From Streptomyces longwoodensis (lineage in GTDB: Bacteria; Actinomycetota; Actinomycetes; Streptomycetales; Streptomycetaceae), in assembly GCF_001514125.1 (NCBI RefSeq), contig NZ_KQ948562.1, positions 44,204 to 108,203 on the forward strand: 64,000 nt of DNA, written 5' to 3'. The notes under the pieces were generated by a model. The model did not search any database. It was not told the DNA's origin and was given only the letters and a program-made list of their open reading frames with translations. The position numbers and the translations under genes are program-made. How positions within the stretch are numbered: position 1 is the first letter of the stretch; every line of letters begins with the position of its first letter. Positions 38,641-46,302 of the stretch are shown one piece after another.

Positions 38641-38775
38641 GGTCCCACCCTACGAGACCCTCCGGGGGCCGAGCCGTCGAGTCGGCGGTGCGGCCGCGGG
38701 CGCCCGCGTGCCGTTTCCCGGCTCACGCGCGCGGCGCGCATTTCCCGGGCTCCGGCCGGGTAGGACGTACCCGCT

Positions 38776-38814
38776 CGGGTAAGAGGCGCTCTCCTGGCGG
38801 GCGCCTCTTACCCG
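38776..38814 (-). terminator. Terminator after the hadA-hadB pair
   Basis: Perfect 14-bp arms (38776-38789 and 38801-38814) with an 11-nt loop lie about 40 nt after the hadB-like stop and 135 nt before murB. No T-run follows, so it may be leaky. Confidence 0.75.
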
Positions 38815-38851
38815 GCTCAGGCGTCCGCCCGGCCGGCCTGCGCCGTCGGGC

Positions 38852-39280
38852 TCACGCCAGTCGGACGACCGCCCGGGACATGCCGAGCACCTTCTGGCCG
38901 CCGCTGGTGACCGTGAGGTCCACGCGGACGATGTGGTCTTCCAGCTTGGCGGCGACCTTGCCGGTGACCTCGATCACGGCCCCCTTGTCGTCGTCGGGCA
39001 CGACGACGGGCCGGGTGAAGCGGACGCCGTACTCGACGACCGCGCCGGGGTCGCCGGTCCAGTCGGTGACCACCCGGACCGCCTCGGCCATGGTGAACAT
39101 GCCGTGCGCGATGACGTCCGGCAGTCCGACCTCCTTGGCGAACCTCTCGTTCCAGTGGATGGGGTTGAAGTCACCGGAGGCCCCCGCGTACCGCACGAGG
39201 GTGTCCCGGGTCACGGGGAACGTCCGCGCGGGCAGCTCGGTGCCGACCTCGACGTCGTCGTAAGCGATCTTCGCCGTCAT
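38852..39280 (-). CDS. MaoC-type (R)-hydratase, HadB-like
   Basis: The 142-residue hot-dog protein resembles HadB, the catalytic subunit of the (3R)-hydroxyacyl-ACP dehydratase of mycobacteria. It has YAGASGDFNPIHWNERFAKE, then VGLPDVIAHGMFTMAEA, with the catalytic aspartate (D37) and histidine (H42) of the hydratase-2 motif. ATG 39280 is used; GTG 39292 overlaps the upstream stop by 4 nt and is an alternative. The upstream partner lacks the histidine, so the pair probably works as a heterodimer. Streptomycetes make no mycolic acids, so the acyl substrate is unknown. Confidence 0.9.
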   Translation of the reverse strand: MTAKIAYDDVEVGTELPARTFPVTRDTLVRYAGASGDFNPIHWNERFAKEVGLPDVIAHGMFTMAEAVRVVTDWTGDPGAVVEYGVRFTRPVVVPDDDKGAVIEVTGKVAAKLEDHIVRVDLTVTSGGQKVLGMSRAVVRLA

Positions 39281-39288
39281 GGTGGTGC

Positions 39289-39765
39289 TCACGCCTCCCC
39301 TGCCGTGGTGTCCTGCTCGGCGTCGGCCCCGCGCGCCACGAGCTTGGTCCACGCGGTGGCCACGTGCTCGCCCGCCTCGTCGTGCACCTCACCGCGGACG
39401 TCCAGGATCTCGTTGCCGGCCATGGACCGGATCGTCTCGATCGTGGAGGTCACGGTCAGCCGGTCGCCGGCGCGCAGGGGACGGACGTAGGAGAACTTCT
39501 GGTCGCCGTGCACCACGCGGTCGTAGTCGAGGCCGAGCTGGGGGTCGCGGACGACCTGGCCGGCGGCCTTGAAGGTGATGGCGAACACGAAGGTCGGCGG
39601 GGCGATCACATCGGGGTGCCCGAGCGCCTTCGCGGCCTCCGGGTCCGTGTACGCGGGGTTGGCGTCGCCCACCGCCTCGGCGAACTCACGGATCTTCTCC
39701 CGGCCCACCTCGTAGGGCTCGGTGGGCGGGTAGCTCCGCCCCACGAAGGACTGGTCGAGCGCCAT
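39289..39765 (-). CDS. HadA-like MaoC-family dehydratase partner (UPF0336)
   Basis: The 158-residue product from ATG 39765 (AGGAGGT upstream) begins MALDQSFVGRSYPPTEPYEV. It has EAVGDANPAYTDPEAAKALG followed by HPDVIAPPTFVF, as in mycobacterial HadA. The aspartate (D34) is kept but the catalytic histidine position is tyrosine (Y39), as expected for the non-catalytic, substrate-holding subunit. Order rpmG-hadA-hadB is shared with Mycobacterium tuberculosis. The in-frame region upstream to 39939 overlaps the rpmG terminator and is not coding. Confidence 0.9.
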   Translation of the reverse strand: MALDQSFVGRSYPPTEPYEVGREKIREFAEAVGDANPAYTDPEAAKALGHPDVIAPPTFVFAITFKAAGQVVRDPQLGLDYDRVVHGDQKFSYVRPLRAGDRLTVTSTIETIRSMAGNEILDVRGEVHDEAGEHVATAWTKLVARGADAEQDTTAGEA

Positions 39766-39852
39766 GGCCCGGCACCTCCTGATGTTGGCTGTGGTTGACC
39801 TCGTGGTCAGCCCGCGGCCGGCCGGAACCGGCCGGTAACCGGGGCCGGAACG

Positions 39853-39891
39853 ACACGAGGCCGCCCCCCGACTGCGGGGGCGGCCTCGTGT
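39853..39891 (-). terminator. Terminator after rpmG
   Basis: Perfect 16-bp arms (39853-39868 and 39876-39891) with a 7-nt loop start 11 nt after the rpmG stop. A very stable stem; the hadA-like gene begins about 90 nt later. Confidence 0.85.
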
Positions 39892-39902
39892 ACGAGCCTG
39901 AT

Positions 39903-40067
39903 TTATCGCGTTTCGCGGTGCGCGGTGTGCGCGTTGCAACGCGGGCAGTGCTTCTTCATCTCCAGACGATCCGGGTTGTTACGCCGGTTCTTCTTGGTGA
40001 TGTAGTTCCGCTCCTTGCACTCCACGCAGGCCAGCGTGATCTTCGGGCGGACGTCGGTGGCAGCCAC
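39903..40067 (-). CDS. rpmG: 50S ribosomal protein L33, zinc-binding form
   Basis: L33 is a small E-site protein of the large subunit. The 54-residue product starts at GTG 40067 (TTAGGAGCACTCAC before it) and reads MAATDVRPKITLACVECKER at its N-terminus. Two CxxC pairs (CVEC and CPRC) make it the zinc-binding paralogue. It lies between tRNA-Met and the hadAB-like genes and is too short to stand out by length alone. Confidence 0.96.
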   Translation of the reverse strand: MAATDVRPKITLACVECKERNYITKKNRRNNPDRLEMKKHCPRCNAHTAHRETR

Positions 40068-40157
40068 GTGAGTGCTCCTAAGACGAACGGATGGACTGAT
40101 TCAACGCAAAGAAGAGTAGCCGATCGAAGGACCGACCCCACAATCGGCTACTGTCAG

Positions 40158-40230
40158 TAGCGGTGACCGGACTTGAACCGGTGACACAGCGATTATGAGC
40201 CGCTTGCTCTACCGACTGAGCTACACCGCT
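40158..40230 (-). tRNA. tRNA-Met (CAT anticodon)
   Basis: The 73-nt cloverleaf has a 7-bp acceptor stem (AGCGGTG with CACCGCT), D arm TAGCTCAGTCGGTAGAGC, anticodon loop CTCATAA and T arm with GGTTCAA. The fully paired first acceptor base pair indicates the elongator rather than the initiator type. CCA is not encoded. Confidence 0.94.
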
Positions 40231-40276
40231 TCGGATCAATCGGAACCCGTCTTGCGACGGGAACCTCTCTCACCAG

Positions 40277-40349
40277 AGCCCCAAAACGGAATCGAACCGT
40301 TGACCTTCTCCTTACCATGGAGACGCTCTGCCGACTGAGCTATTGGGGC
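40277..40349 (-). tRNA. tRNA-Thr (GGT anticodon)
   Basis: The 73-nt cloverleaf has a 7-bp acceptor stem (GCCCCAA with TTGGGGC), D arm TAGCTCAGTCGGCAGAGC, an anticodon stem TCTCC/GGAGA around a loop with GGT, and T arm with GGTTCGA. It is the first gene of the run tRNA-Thr, tRNA-Met, rpmG on this strand. Confidence 0.95.
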
Positions 40350-40360
40350 GAGCGATGAAG

Positions 40361-40390
40361 ACATTACACGGTCCCCCGCCGTTCGCCCAA
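40361..40390 (-). promoter_or_regulatory. Likely promoter of tRNA-Thr/tRNA-Met/rpmG
   Basis: The transcribed strand has TTGGGC (40390-40385), an 18-nt spacer and TAATGT (40366-40361), ending 11 nt before the tRNA-Thr gene. The tight spacing to the mature tRNA 5' end fits a tRNA promoter. Confidence 0.5.
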
Positions 40391-40641
40391 ATCCGTTTCG
40401 CGCCCTTCGACCGGGCCCTCCCCGCGGCCTCCCCCGGGGCGTCCGCGCGACCCCGCCACGAGCGCTCCGTGACCGTCCCGCGGCCCGTCCGCGCGCGGGC
40501 CTCCGCACCGCACCGTCGTACCGGCGTGCCCGCGCCCGTACGCCCAGGCCACGCCGGTACGACTATTGCGCTCCTCCCCGGCACCGCCGTACCGCCGCCC
40601 TAGGCTCGACTCACTCTGCGTGATCTTGCCCCTGGAGTGCG

Positions 40642-41901
40642 ATGCCCGACAGCCAGCCGCAGCAGCCCCCCTCGTCCTCCTCGCCGGACGCCGCGGGACA
40701 GCCGGACCCGACCGCCCTCCTGCTGTGCGGCGCCCGCCTCACCGACGGCCGCACGGTGGACGTGCGGCTGGGCGGCGGACGGATCGAGGCGGTCGGCACC
40801 GCGGGCAGCCTGGCCGCCGGACCGGCCCGCGGTTCGCGCGTCGACCTGACCGGCTACCTCCTGCTGCCCGCCCCCGCCGAGCCGCACGCCCACGCCGACA
40901 CGGCCCTGTCCGCCGACACCGACGGTCCCGTCTCCTACGTCCCCGAGGACGTCCAGCGCCGCGCCACCGAGGCGGCCCTGCTCCAGCTCGGCCACGGCGC
41001 CACCGCGCTGCGCGCGCACGTGCGCGTGGGCGACGTGCAGGGCCTGGGCGCGCTGGGCGCCGTCCTGCAGGCCCGGCGCTCGCTGCGCGGCCTCGCCGAG
41101 CTGACCACGGTGGCGGTCCCCCGGCTGCTGACCGGGGCGGCCGGCGCGGACGGGCTCGCGATGCTGCGCGACGCGCTGAAGATGGGCGCCTCGGTGGTCG
41201 GCGGCTGCCCGGACCTCGACCCCGACCCCACGGGCTACGTGGAGGCCGTCCTGGAGGTCGCCTCCGAGCACGGCTGTCCCGTCGACCTGCACACCGACGC
41301 CGCCGACCCGGCCCGCCTCGCGCGCGTGGCGGCGATGGCCGGCGGCCTGCGCCCCGGGGTCACCCTCAGCCCGTGCGGCAGCCTGGCCCGGCTGCCCGCC
41401 GACGCCGCCTCGCGCACCGCCGACCAGCTCGCCGCCGCGGGCATCACCGTGGTGTGCCTGCCGCAGGGCGGCTGTGGCGGCGTGGAGGGCCACGGCACGG
41501 CGCCGGTACGACTGCTGCGCGCGGCCGGAGTGCGCCTCGCGGCGGGCAGCGGCGCCCTGCGGGACGTGTCCAACCCGGTGGGCCGGGGCGACCCGCTGGA
41601 GGCGGCCTACCTGCTGGCCTCCCGCCACGGCCTGCGCCCCGAGGACGCCTACGACGCGGTCAGCACGTCCGCGCGGGCGGTGCTGGGCCTGCCCGAGGTG
41701 CGGGTGGAGGCGGGCTTCCCGGCCGACCTGCTGGCGGTGCGCGGCGACCGGCTGTCGGCGGCACTGTCGCTCGCGTACAGCAGGATCGTGATCCACCGGG
41801 GGCGCGTGGTGGCACGGACCAGCGCGGTCCGCGAGTACTGCAACTCGGCGGTGGCGGCGGAACTGGGGCTGCCGCGGCAGGGGCGGGGGGAGGTGTCGTA
41901 G
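40642..41901 (+). CDS. Degenerate cytosine-deaminase-like amidohydrolase
   Basis: The 419-residue product follows the fold of CodA-type cytosine deaminase along most of its length. It keeps the first metal histidines H82 and H84 (EPHAHADTA) and H217 (DLHTDAAD). Three other active-site positions of CodA are changed: the catalytic glutamate is A220, the histidine of ASHTTAM is P244 (TLSPCGSL), and the metal aspartate of FGHDD is G304 (AGSGALRD). The enzyme may thus be inactive or have another chemistry. The N-terminus (about 20 residues) is Ser/Pro/Gln-rich. ATG 40642 has only GGAG 9 nt upstream. The function is unknown. Confidence 0.85.
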   Translation: MPDSQPQQPPSSSSPDAAGQPDPTALLLCGARLTDGRTVDVRLGGGRIEAVGTAGSLAAGPARGSRVDLTGYLLLPAPAEPHAHADTALSADTDGPVSYVPEDVQRRATEAALLQLGHGATALRAHVRVGDVQGLGALGAVLQARRSLRGLAELTTVAVPRLLTGAAGADGLAMLRDALKMGASVVGGCPDLDPDPTGYVEAVLEVASEHGCPVDLHTDAADPARLARVAAMAGGLRPGVTLSPCGSLARLPADAASRTADQLAAAGITVVCLPQGGCGGVEGHGTAPVRLLRAAGVRLAAGSGALRDVSNPVGRGDPLEAAYLLASRHGLRPEDAYDAVSTSARAVLGLPEVRVEAGFPADLLAVRGDRLSAALSLAYSRIVIHRGRVVARTSAVREYCNSAVAAELGLPRQGRGEVS

Positions 41902-42071
41902 GGCGGGGTGGGCCGGTGTCGTCCGGAGGCCGGGCGGAGCGGGGTGGGTCGGTGTCGTCCGGAGGCCGGGCGGGGCGGGGCGTGAGGGCGGTCGTCCGGT
42001 CATGGGGTGGGAGTTGTGGGCCGCCGGGGGTCGTACGGCGTCGACGGCCATGGGGGCGTACGGTCGGAATC

Positions 42072-42728
42072 ATGCGCATTGTCATCGCTGGTGGTCATGG
42101 TCAGATCGCGCTGCGGCTGGAGCGGCTGCTCGCCGGGCGCGGGGACGAGGTCGCGGGGATCATCCGCAAGCCGGAACAGGCTGACGATCTGCGGGAGGCG
42201 GGTGCCGAACCGGTGCTGCTGGACCTGGAGTCGGCGTCGGTCGAGGAGGTCGCGGAACGGCTGCGGGGCGCGGACGCGGCGGTGTTCGCCGCGGGCGCGG
42301 GCCCGAACAGCGGGGTGGCCCGCAAGGACACCGTGGACAAGGGAGCGGCGGTGCTGTTCGCGGACGCGGCGGTCCGCGCGGGGGTACGCCGGTTCCTGAT
42401 CGTCTCCTCGATGGGCGCGGACCCCGGGCACCAGGGCGACGAGGTCTTCGACGTCTACCTGCGCGCCAAGGGCGAGGCGGACGCGTACGTGCAGGGTCTG
42501 GACGCCCTCGACTGGACGGTGCTGCGCCCCGGTTCGCTGACGGACGACAAGGGCACGGGCCTGGTGCGCCTGGAGGCCCGCACGGGCCGCGGTCCGGTCC
42601 CCCGCGACGACGTGGCGAGGGTCCTGGCCGAGCTGCTGGACACCCCGGCGACGGCGGGTCTGACGCTGGAACTGATCAGCGGCTCGACGCCGGTGTCGGT
42701 GGCGGTCAAGTCGGTGGCGGGCAACTGA
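42072..42728 (+). CDS. NAD(P)-binding NmrA/SDR-type protein
   Basis: The 218-residue product begins MRIVIAGGHGQIALRLERLL, a Rossmann-fold start with the GGxGQIA dinucleotide loop. It continues with DAAVFAAGAGPNSG, RRFLIVSSMGAD and WTVLRPGSLTDD, typical of atypical SDRs of the NAD(P)H-binding/YwnB type. The usual YxxxK pair is present only in altered form (VYLRAKGEAD). Substrate is unknown. The ribosome-binding site is weak. A GC-rich tandem repeat follows. Confidence 0.85.
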   Translation: MRIVIAGGHGQIALRLERLLAGRGDEVAGIIRKPEQADDLREAGAEPVLLDLESASVEEVAERLRGADAAVFAAGAGPNSGVARKDTVDKGAAVLFADAAVRAGVRRFLIVSSMGADPGHQGDEVFDVYLRAKGEADAYVQGLDALDWTVLRPGSLTDDKGTGLVRLEARTGRGPVPRDDVARVLAELLDTPATAGLTLELISGSTPVSVAVKSVAGN

Positions 42729-42753
42729 GGACGGCTGCGCGGGTGACCCGGAC

Positions 42754-42866
42754 GGCCCTGGTGGGCCTGATGGCCCTGTGGGCCTGATGGCCCTGGTGGC
42801 CCTGGTGGCCCTGGTGGCCCTGTGGGCCTGATGGCCCTGTGGGCCTGATGGCCCTGATGGCCCTGG
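42754..42866. repeat. GGCCCTGGT-type minisatellite
   Basis: About 113 nt made of a 9-nt unit (GGCCCTGGT) and a 17-nt relative (GGCCCTGTGGGCCTGAT) in irregular alternation. It fills the gap between two convergent genes and ends 1 nt before the stop codon of the small gene at 42868. One frame across it would encode collagen-like Gly-Pro repeats, but no gene start supports it. Confidence 0.85.
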
Positions 42867-42867
42867 C

Positions 42868-43080
42868 TCAGAAGAGGGGCATCTGTCCGGGGATCTCCGG
42901 GACGACGTAGCCGTCCAGGGAGGGCTGCACGGCGTCCAGTTGGGCGGGGCGGCGGGAGCCGGGGCAGGAAGTGAGCAGCCCGCTCCCCCGCGCACCGGGC
43001 GGGTCGTGCCGGGCGAACCGTCCGGCGACGACGGCGATCTCGCGGCGGCACTCGGGGCAGGTGCGGCGACGGCTGGACAT
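42868..43080 (-). CDS. Small CxxC protein, possible zinc ribbon
   Basis: The 70-residue product begins MSSRRRTCPECRREIAVVAG and has one CPEC knuckle plus a later lone cysteine (LLTSCPGSRR), so a full zinc site would need another ligand such as H25. The C-terminus is VPEIPGQMPLF. No family is recognised. ATG 43080 lacks a strong ribosome-binding site. The frame stays open well upstream through the tRNA-Tyr region, which argues only that frame length is uninformative here. Confidence 0.6.
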   Translation of the reverse strand: MSSRRRTCPECRREIAVVAGRFARHDPPGARGSGLLTSCPGSRRPAQLDAVQPSLDGYVVPEIPGQMPLF

Positions 43081-43178
43081 GGAGCCAGTGTGCCGCAGTG
43101 GGCCACGCGGGTACGGCGCCGCGACGTGCGCCGCGCTCGCCGCGCGGATGGGCCGGGACCTCCTTAGCATCCGTACTC

Positions 43179-43466
43179 GTGGCACATACCTTCGAGGAAC
43201 TCGTGGCGATGCAGCGCGCGGCGGACGAGGCCCATGTGCGGGTCCTCCAGCTGCGGGACAACTACGGCGCCCCCACGGCGTCCCCCTGGTCGCAGACCCA
43301 GACGGACACGTACGAGACGGCCTGGCGCGCCTGGCGCGACCTGGCTCGGGACGTACAGGCCACGGTGACCGAGTACGCGAAGGAGGAAGGCAAGTCCCGC
43401 ATCGAGGTCGAGGCGGAGGTGAAACGCGCGGCCCAGACGCCGGGCAACGGGTCACCCGGGGCGTAG
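43179..43466 (+). CDS. Small helical protein of unknown function
   Basis: The 95-residue product starts at GTG 43179 (MAHTFEELVAMQRAADEAHV) and is predicted mostly helical and charged, with YETAWRAWRDLARDVQATVT in the middle. No signal peptide, membrane segment or cysteines. Not recognised. An upstream in-frame ATG at 43098 would overlap the divergent small gene's 5' region and add an Arg/Pro-rich stretch unlike the rest. Confidence 0.65.
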   Translation: MAHTFEELVAMQRAADEAHVRVLQLRDNYGAPTASPWSQTQTDTYETAWRAWRDLARDVQATVTEYAKEEGKSRIEVEAEVKRAAQTPGNGSPGA

Positions 43467-43514
43467 CTCCCGCGACGTGGCGGTCATGTAGGTCCGTCCC
43501 CCGTGCACACCGAA

Positions 43515-43553
43515 AGGCCCCCGCCTCCGCGTCTCCGCAGAAGGCAGGGGCCT
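43515..43553 (-). terminator. Terminator after tRNA-Tyr
   Basis: Arms 43515-43526 and 43542-43553 pair over 11 of 12 positions. The transcript continues TTTCGG. It begins 10 nt after the tRNA 3' end. Confidence 0.75.
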
Positions 43554-43563
43554 CTCGTCCGTG

Positions 43564-43645
43564 TGGCGGCGCCAGGATTCGAACCTGGGAAGGCTGAGCC
43601 GGCAGATTTACAGTCTGCTCCCTTTGGCCGCTCGGGCACACCGCC
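43564..43645 (-). tRNA. tRNA-Tyr (GTA anticodon)
   Basis: The 82-nt gene is a class II tRNA with a long variable arm (GGCTCAGCC region). Acceptor stem GGCGGTG pairs with CGCCGCC (one G:U), the anticodon stem GCAGA/TCTGC encloses CTGTAAA with GTA, and the T arm has GGTTCGA. CCA is not encoded. Confidence 0.96.
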
Positions 43646-43888
43646 GGGTTTGCCGCCCTTCGCACTGCTTTTCGGCGGTGCTCCGTGGCAACGACGTAAA
43701 CAATACCCGATCCCGGGGGGTGCTCCGCCACCCGATTGATCACCACCCGGCACCGGCGAGGTGGCTAGGCTTGTGCGGATGCGGCCCGGGCCCCGACCCG
43801 GTCGGCCGGTCGTCCTCACGGACGCCGACGCGCACGCGTCGACATCGATACGCACCGATACGCACCCCGATACAAGGAGCCACAGGAC

Positions 43889-44377
43889 ATGGCCGACTCC
43901 AGTTTCGACATCGTCTCGAAGGTCGAGCGGCAGGAGGTCGACAACGCCCTCAACCAGGCCGCCAAGGAGATCTCCCAGCGCTACGACTTCAAGGGCGTGG
44001 GCGCCTCGATCTCGTGGTCCGGCGAGAAGATCCTCATGGAGGCGAACTCCGAGGACCGGGTGAAGGCCGTCCTCGACGTCTTCCAGTCGAAGCTCATCAA
44101 GCGCGGGATCTCGCTGAAGGCCCTGGACGCGGGCGAGCCGCAGCTGTCCGGCAAGGAGTACAAGCTCTTCGCGTCGATCGAGGAGGGCATCTCCCAGGAG
44201 AACGCCAAGAAGGTCGCGAAGATCATCCGTGACGAGGGCCCCAAGGGCGTCAAGGCCCAGGTCCAGGGCGACGAACTGCGCGTCAGCTCCAAGAGCCGCG
44301 ACGACCTCCAGACCGTCATCGCCCTGCTCAAGGGCAAGGACTTCGACTTCGCGCTGCAGTTCGTGAACTACCGCTAG
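43889..44377 (+). CDS. YajQ family nucleotide-binding protein
   Basis: YajQ proteins bind nucleotides and, in Xanthomonas, cyclic di-GMP, acting with a transcription factor. The 162-residue product begins MADSSFDIVSKVERQEVDNA and has the two-domain repeat with EISQRYDFKGVGASISW and VQGDELRVSSKSRDDLQTVI, ending FALQFVNYR as the family does. The ATG has AAGGAG 10 nt upstream. No c-di-GMP partner gene is next to it. A short direct repeat (CGATACGCAC, twice) lies just before the ribosome-binding site. Confidence 0.95.
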   Translation: MADSSFDIVSKVERQEVDNALNQAAKEISQRYDFKGVGASISWSGEKILMEANSEDRVKAVLDVFQSKLIKRGISLKALDAGEPQLSGKEYKLFASIEEGISQENAKKVAKIIRDEGPKGVKAQVQGDELRVSSKSRDDLQTVIALLKGKDFDFALQFVNYR

Positions 44378-44391
44378 GCGCCGGTGTGCAG

Positions 44392-44419
44392 GGGGTGGGC
44401 ACCGCGCGGTGCCCACCCT
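44392..44419 (+). terminator. Terminator after yajQ
   Basis: Arms 44393-44404 and 44407-44418 are perfect complements; allowing a realistic loop leaves about 10 bp. TCTTTCCG follows. It lies 15 nt after the stop, between convergent genes. Confidence 0.75.
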
Positions 44420-44487
44420 CTTTCCGTTCCCTTCCGCGCCCGGACCCGGGGACGGGGACGGGGGTCGGCGTCGGCGTTCGCGCGCGT

Positions 44488-44754
44488 TCAGTCGCGGGAG
44501 TTGCCGAACACGATCCGGTAGAGGATCAGCAGCACCAGGGAGCCGCCTATCGCGGACGCCCAGGTCGCCGCGTCGAAGAAGTCCTTGCTGACGGGGTGGT
44601 CCAGCCAGCGGGCCGAGATCCAGCCGCCGACGAAGGCGCCTGCGACACCGATCAGGGTCGTGCCCACGAGCCCGCCCGGGTCGCGGCCCGGGAGCAGGAT
44701 CTTGGCGATGACGCCGGCCAACAGTCCGAGGATGATCCAGGCGAGGATGCTCAT
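44488..44754 (-). CDS. GlsB/YeaQ/YmgE family membrane protein
   Basis: Members of this family are small stress-associated inner-membrane proteins of unknown mechanism. The 88-residue product begins MSILAWIILGLLAGVIAKIL, with three Gly-rich hydrophobic segments and the LLPGRDPGGLVGTTLIGVAG signature. ATG 44754 is chosen over a start 11 codons upstream because the family begins here. Confidence 0.9.
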   Translation of the reverse strand: MSILAWIILGLLAGVIAKILLPGRDPGGLVGTTLIGVAGAFVGGWISARWLDHPVSKDFFDAATWASAIGGSLVLLILYRIVFGNSRD

Positions 44755-44909
44755 GCCCGGGAACCTGCCCTTCTGCCCTGTGCACACACTGTCCCGGGAC
44801 TGTGGTTCCGGTCCGTGGGGGCGGTGTTCGTCTGCCTGTTCGTACCTTGTTGCCGTGGACGACGCCCTTGCGCGGTCCGGTGGTTCCCCTGGTCAGTAGG
44901 GTGCGGCGC

Positions 44910-46160
44910 ATGACACCGTCCGGTTCCGCCGCAGAACTTCGGCGCACCCTGGCGCTCGGGGACGCCGTCGTCATCGGGCTCGGCTCGATGGTCGGCGCCG
45001 GCATCTTCGCCTCGCTGGGGCCCGCCGCCCGCACCGCGGGCTCCGGGCTGCTGCTCGGCCTCGCCGTCGCCGCCGTCGTGGCCTACTGCAACGCCGTCGC
45101 GTCGGCCCGCCTCGCCGCCGTGTATCCGGCGTCCGGCGGCACGTACGTCTACGGCCGTGAGCGGCTCGGCCCGTTCTGGGGCTACCTCGCCGGCTGGTCG
45201 TTCGTCGTCGGCAAGACGGCCTCGTGCGCGGCGATGGCACTGACGGTCGGCGCGTACGTCTGGCCCGGGCGCGCGCACGCCGTGGCGGTCGCGGCCGTGG
45301 TGGTGCTGACGGCCGTGAACTACGGCGGCATCCAGAAGTCGGCTTGGCTGACGCGGGTCGTCGTCGCGGTCGTCCTGGCGGTGCTGGCCGGTGTCGTGGT
45401 GGTCTGTCTGGGGTCGGACTCCTTCGCTGCGGGACGGTTGGACATCGGGGCCTCCCGGGGCGCCGGCGGGGTGCTGGAGGCGGCGGGCCTGCTCTTCTTC
45501 GCCTTCGCCGGGTACGCGCGCATCGCGACTCTCGGCGAGGAGGTGCGGGACCCGGCGCGCACCATCCCCCGCGCGATCCGGCTGGCTCTCGGCATCGCGC
45601 TGGTCGTGTACGCGTGTGTGGCGGTCGCGGTCCTTTCCGTGCTGGGTGCGGGTGCTCTCGGGCGCTCCGGAGCGCCGCTGGCGGACGCGGTGCGCGCGGC
45701 CGGGGTGCCGGGGTTGGTGCCCGTGGTCCGGGTCGGGGCGGCGGTGGCCGCGCTGGGTTCGCTGCTCGCCCTGATCCTGGGTGTCTCCCGGACCACGCTG
45801 GCCATGGCACGGGACCGGCACCTGCCCGGCGCGCTGGCCGCCGTGCATCCGCGGTTCCACGTACCGCACCGGGCCGAGCTGGCCGTGGGTGCGGTGGTCG
45901 CCGTCCTCGCCGCCACGGTGGACGTGCGGGGCGCGATCGGGTTCTCCTCCTTCGGTGTGCTGACGTACTACGCGGTGGCCAACGCCTCAGCCTGGACCCT
46001 GGAGGCGACGGTCGGGGCGCGGGTGCTGCCGGCGCTGGGCCTGGCCGGGTGCGCGGTCCTGGCGTTCTCACTGCCGGGGACGTCCGTGGCCGTGGGCGCG
46101 GGGGTGGTCGCGGTGGGCGTGGTCGGGTACGGGGTGCGGCGGCGGTTCGCCGGGCGTTAG
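44910..46160 (+). CDS. APC superfamily amino acid permease
   Basis: The 416-residue product has about 12 hydrophobic segments. The first contains GDAVVIGLGSMVGAGIFASL, the unwound substrate-binding helix of APC transporters, followed by YPASGGTYVYGRERLGPFWG. The later FAFAGYARIATLGEEVRDPA matches the helix 6 region. It is about 40 residues shorter than typical permeases, at the C-terminus. Substrate unknown. The start ATG 44910 lies 9 nt after AGGG; the frame extends upstream without support. Confidence 0.9.
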   Translation: MTPSGSAAELRRTLALGDAVVIGLGSMVGAGIFASLGPAARTAGSGLLLGLAVAAVVAYCNAVASARLAAVYPASGGTYVYGRERLGPFWGYLAGWSFVVGKTASCAAMALTVGAYVWPGRAHAVAVAAVVVLTAVNYGGIQKSAWLTRVVVAVVLAVLAGVVVVCLGSDSFAAGRLDIGASRGAGGVLEAAGLLFFAFAGYARIATLGEEVRDPARTIPRAIRLALGIALVVYACVAVAVLSVLGAGALGRSGAPLADAVRAAGVPGLVPVVRVGAAVAALGSLLALILGVSRTTLAMARDRHLPGALAAVHPRFHVPHRAELAVGAVVAVLAATVDVRGAIGFSSFGVLTYYAVANASAWTLEATVGARVLPALGLAGCAVLAFSLPGTSVAVGAGVVAVGVVGYGVRRRFAGR

Positions 46161-46302
46161 CCAGGGGCGGGTCGCTCCGCGGTCGTTGACCGGGCGTTGG
46201 CCGACTCCGGCGTCGGCGCCTGCGCGGTGGACGGTGATGGGTCGGTGGGCGCCGAGGAGGCCGTGGGCGCTGTCCGGTCGGGCGTCGGCCGCGCGGGCTG
46301 CG

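Noticed and set aside
40600..42051. Minus-strand 483-codon frame opposite the amidohydrolase
   Set aside because: Gln/Arg/Ala-rich product without domains. The plus-strand frame aligns well with cytosine deaminase.
42754..42866. Possible CRISPR array
   Set aside because: Units are 9-17 nt, contiguous and without unique spacers, and no cas genes are near.
42000..43106. Minus-strand frame with collagen-like Gly-Pro repeats
   Set aside because: The repeats come from the minisatellite. The frame overlaps the convincing NAD(P)-binding gene on the other strand and lacks a ribosome-binding site.
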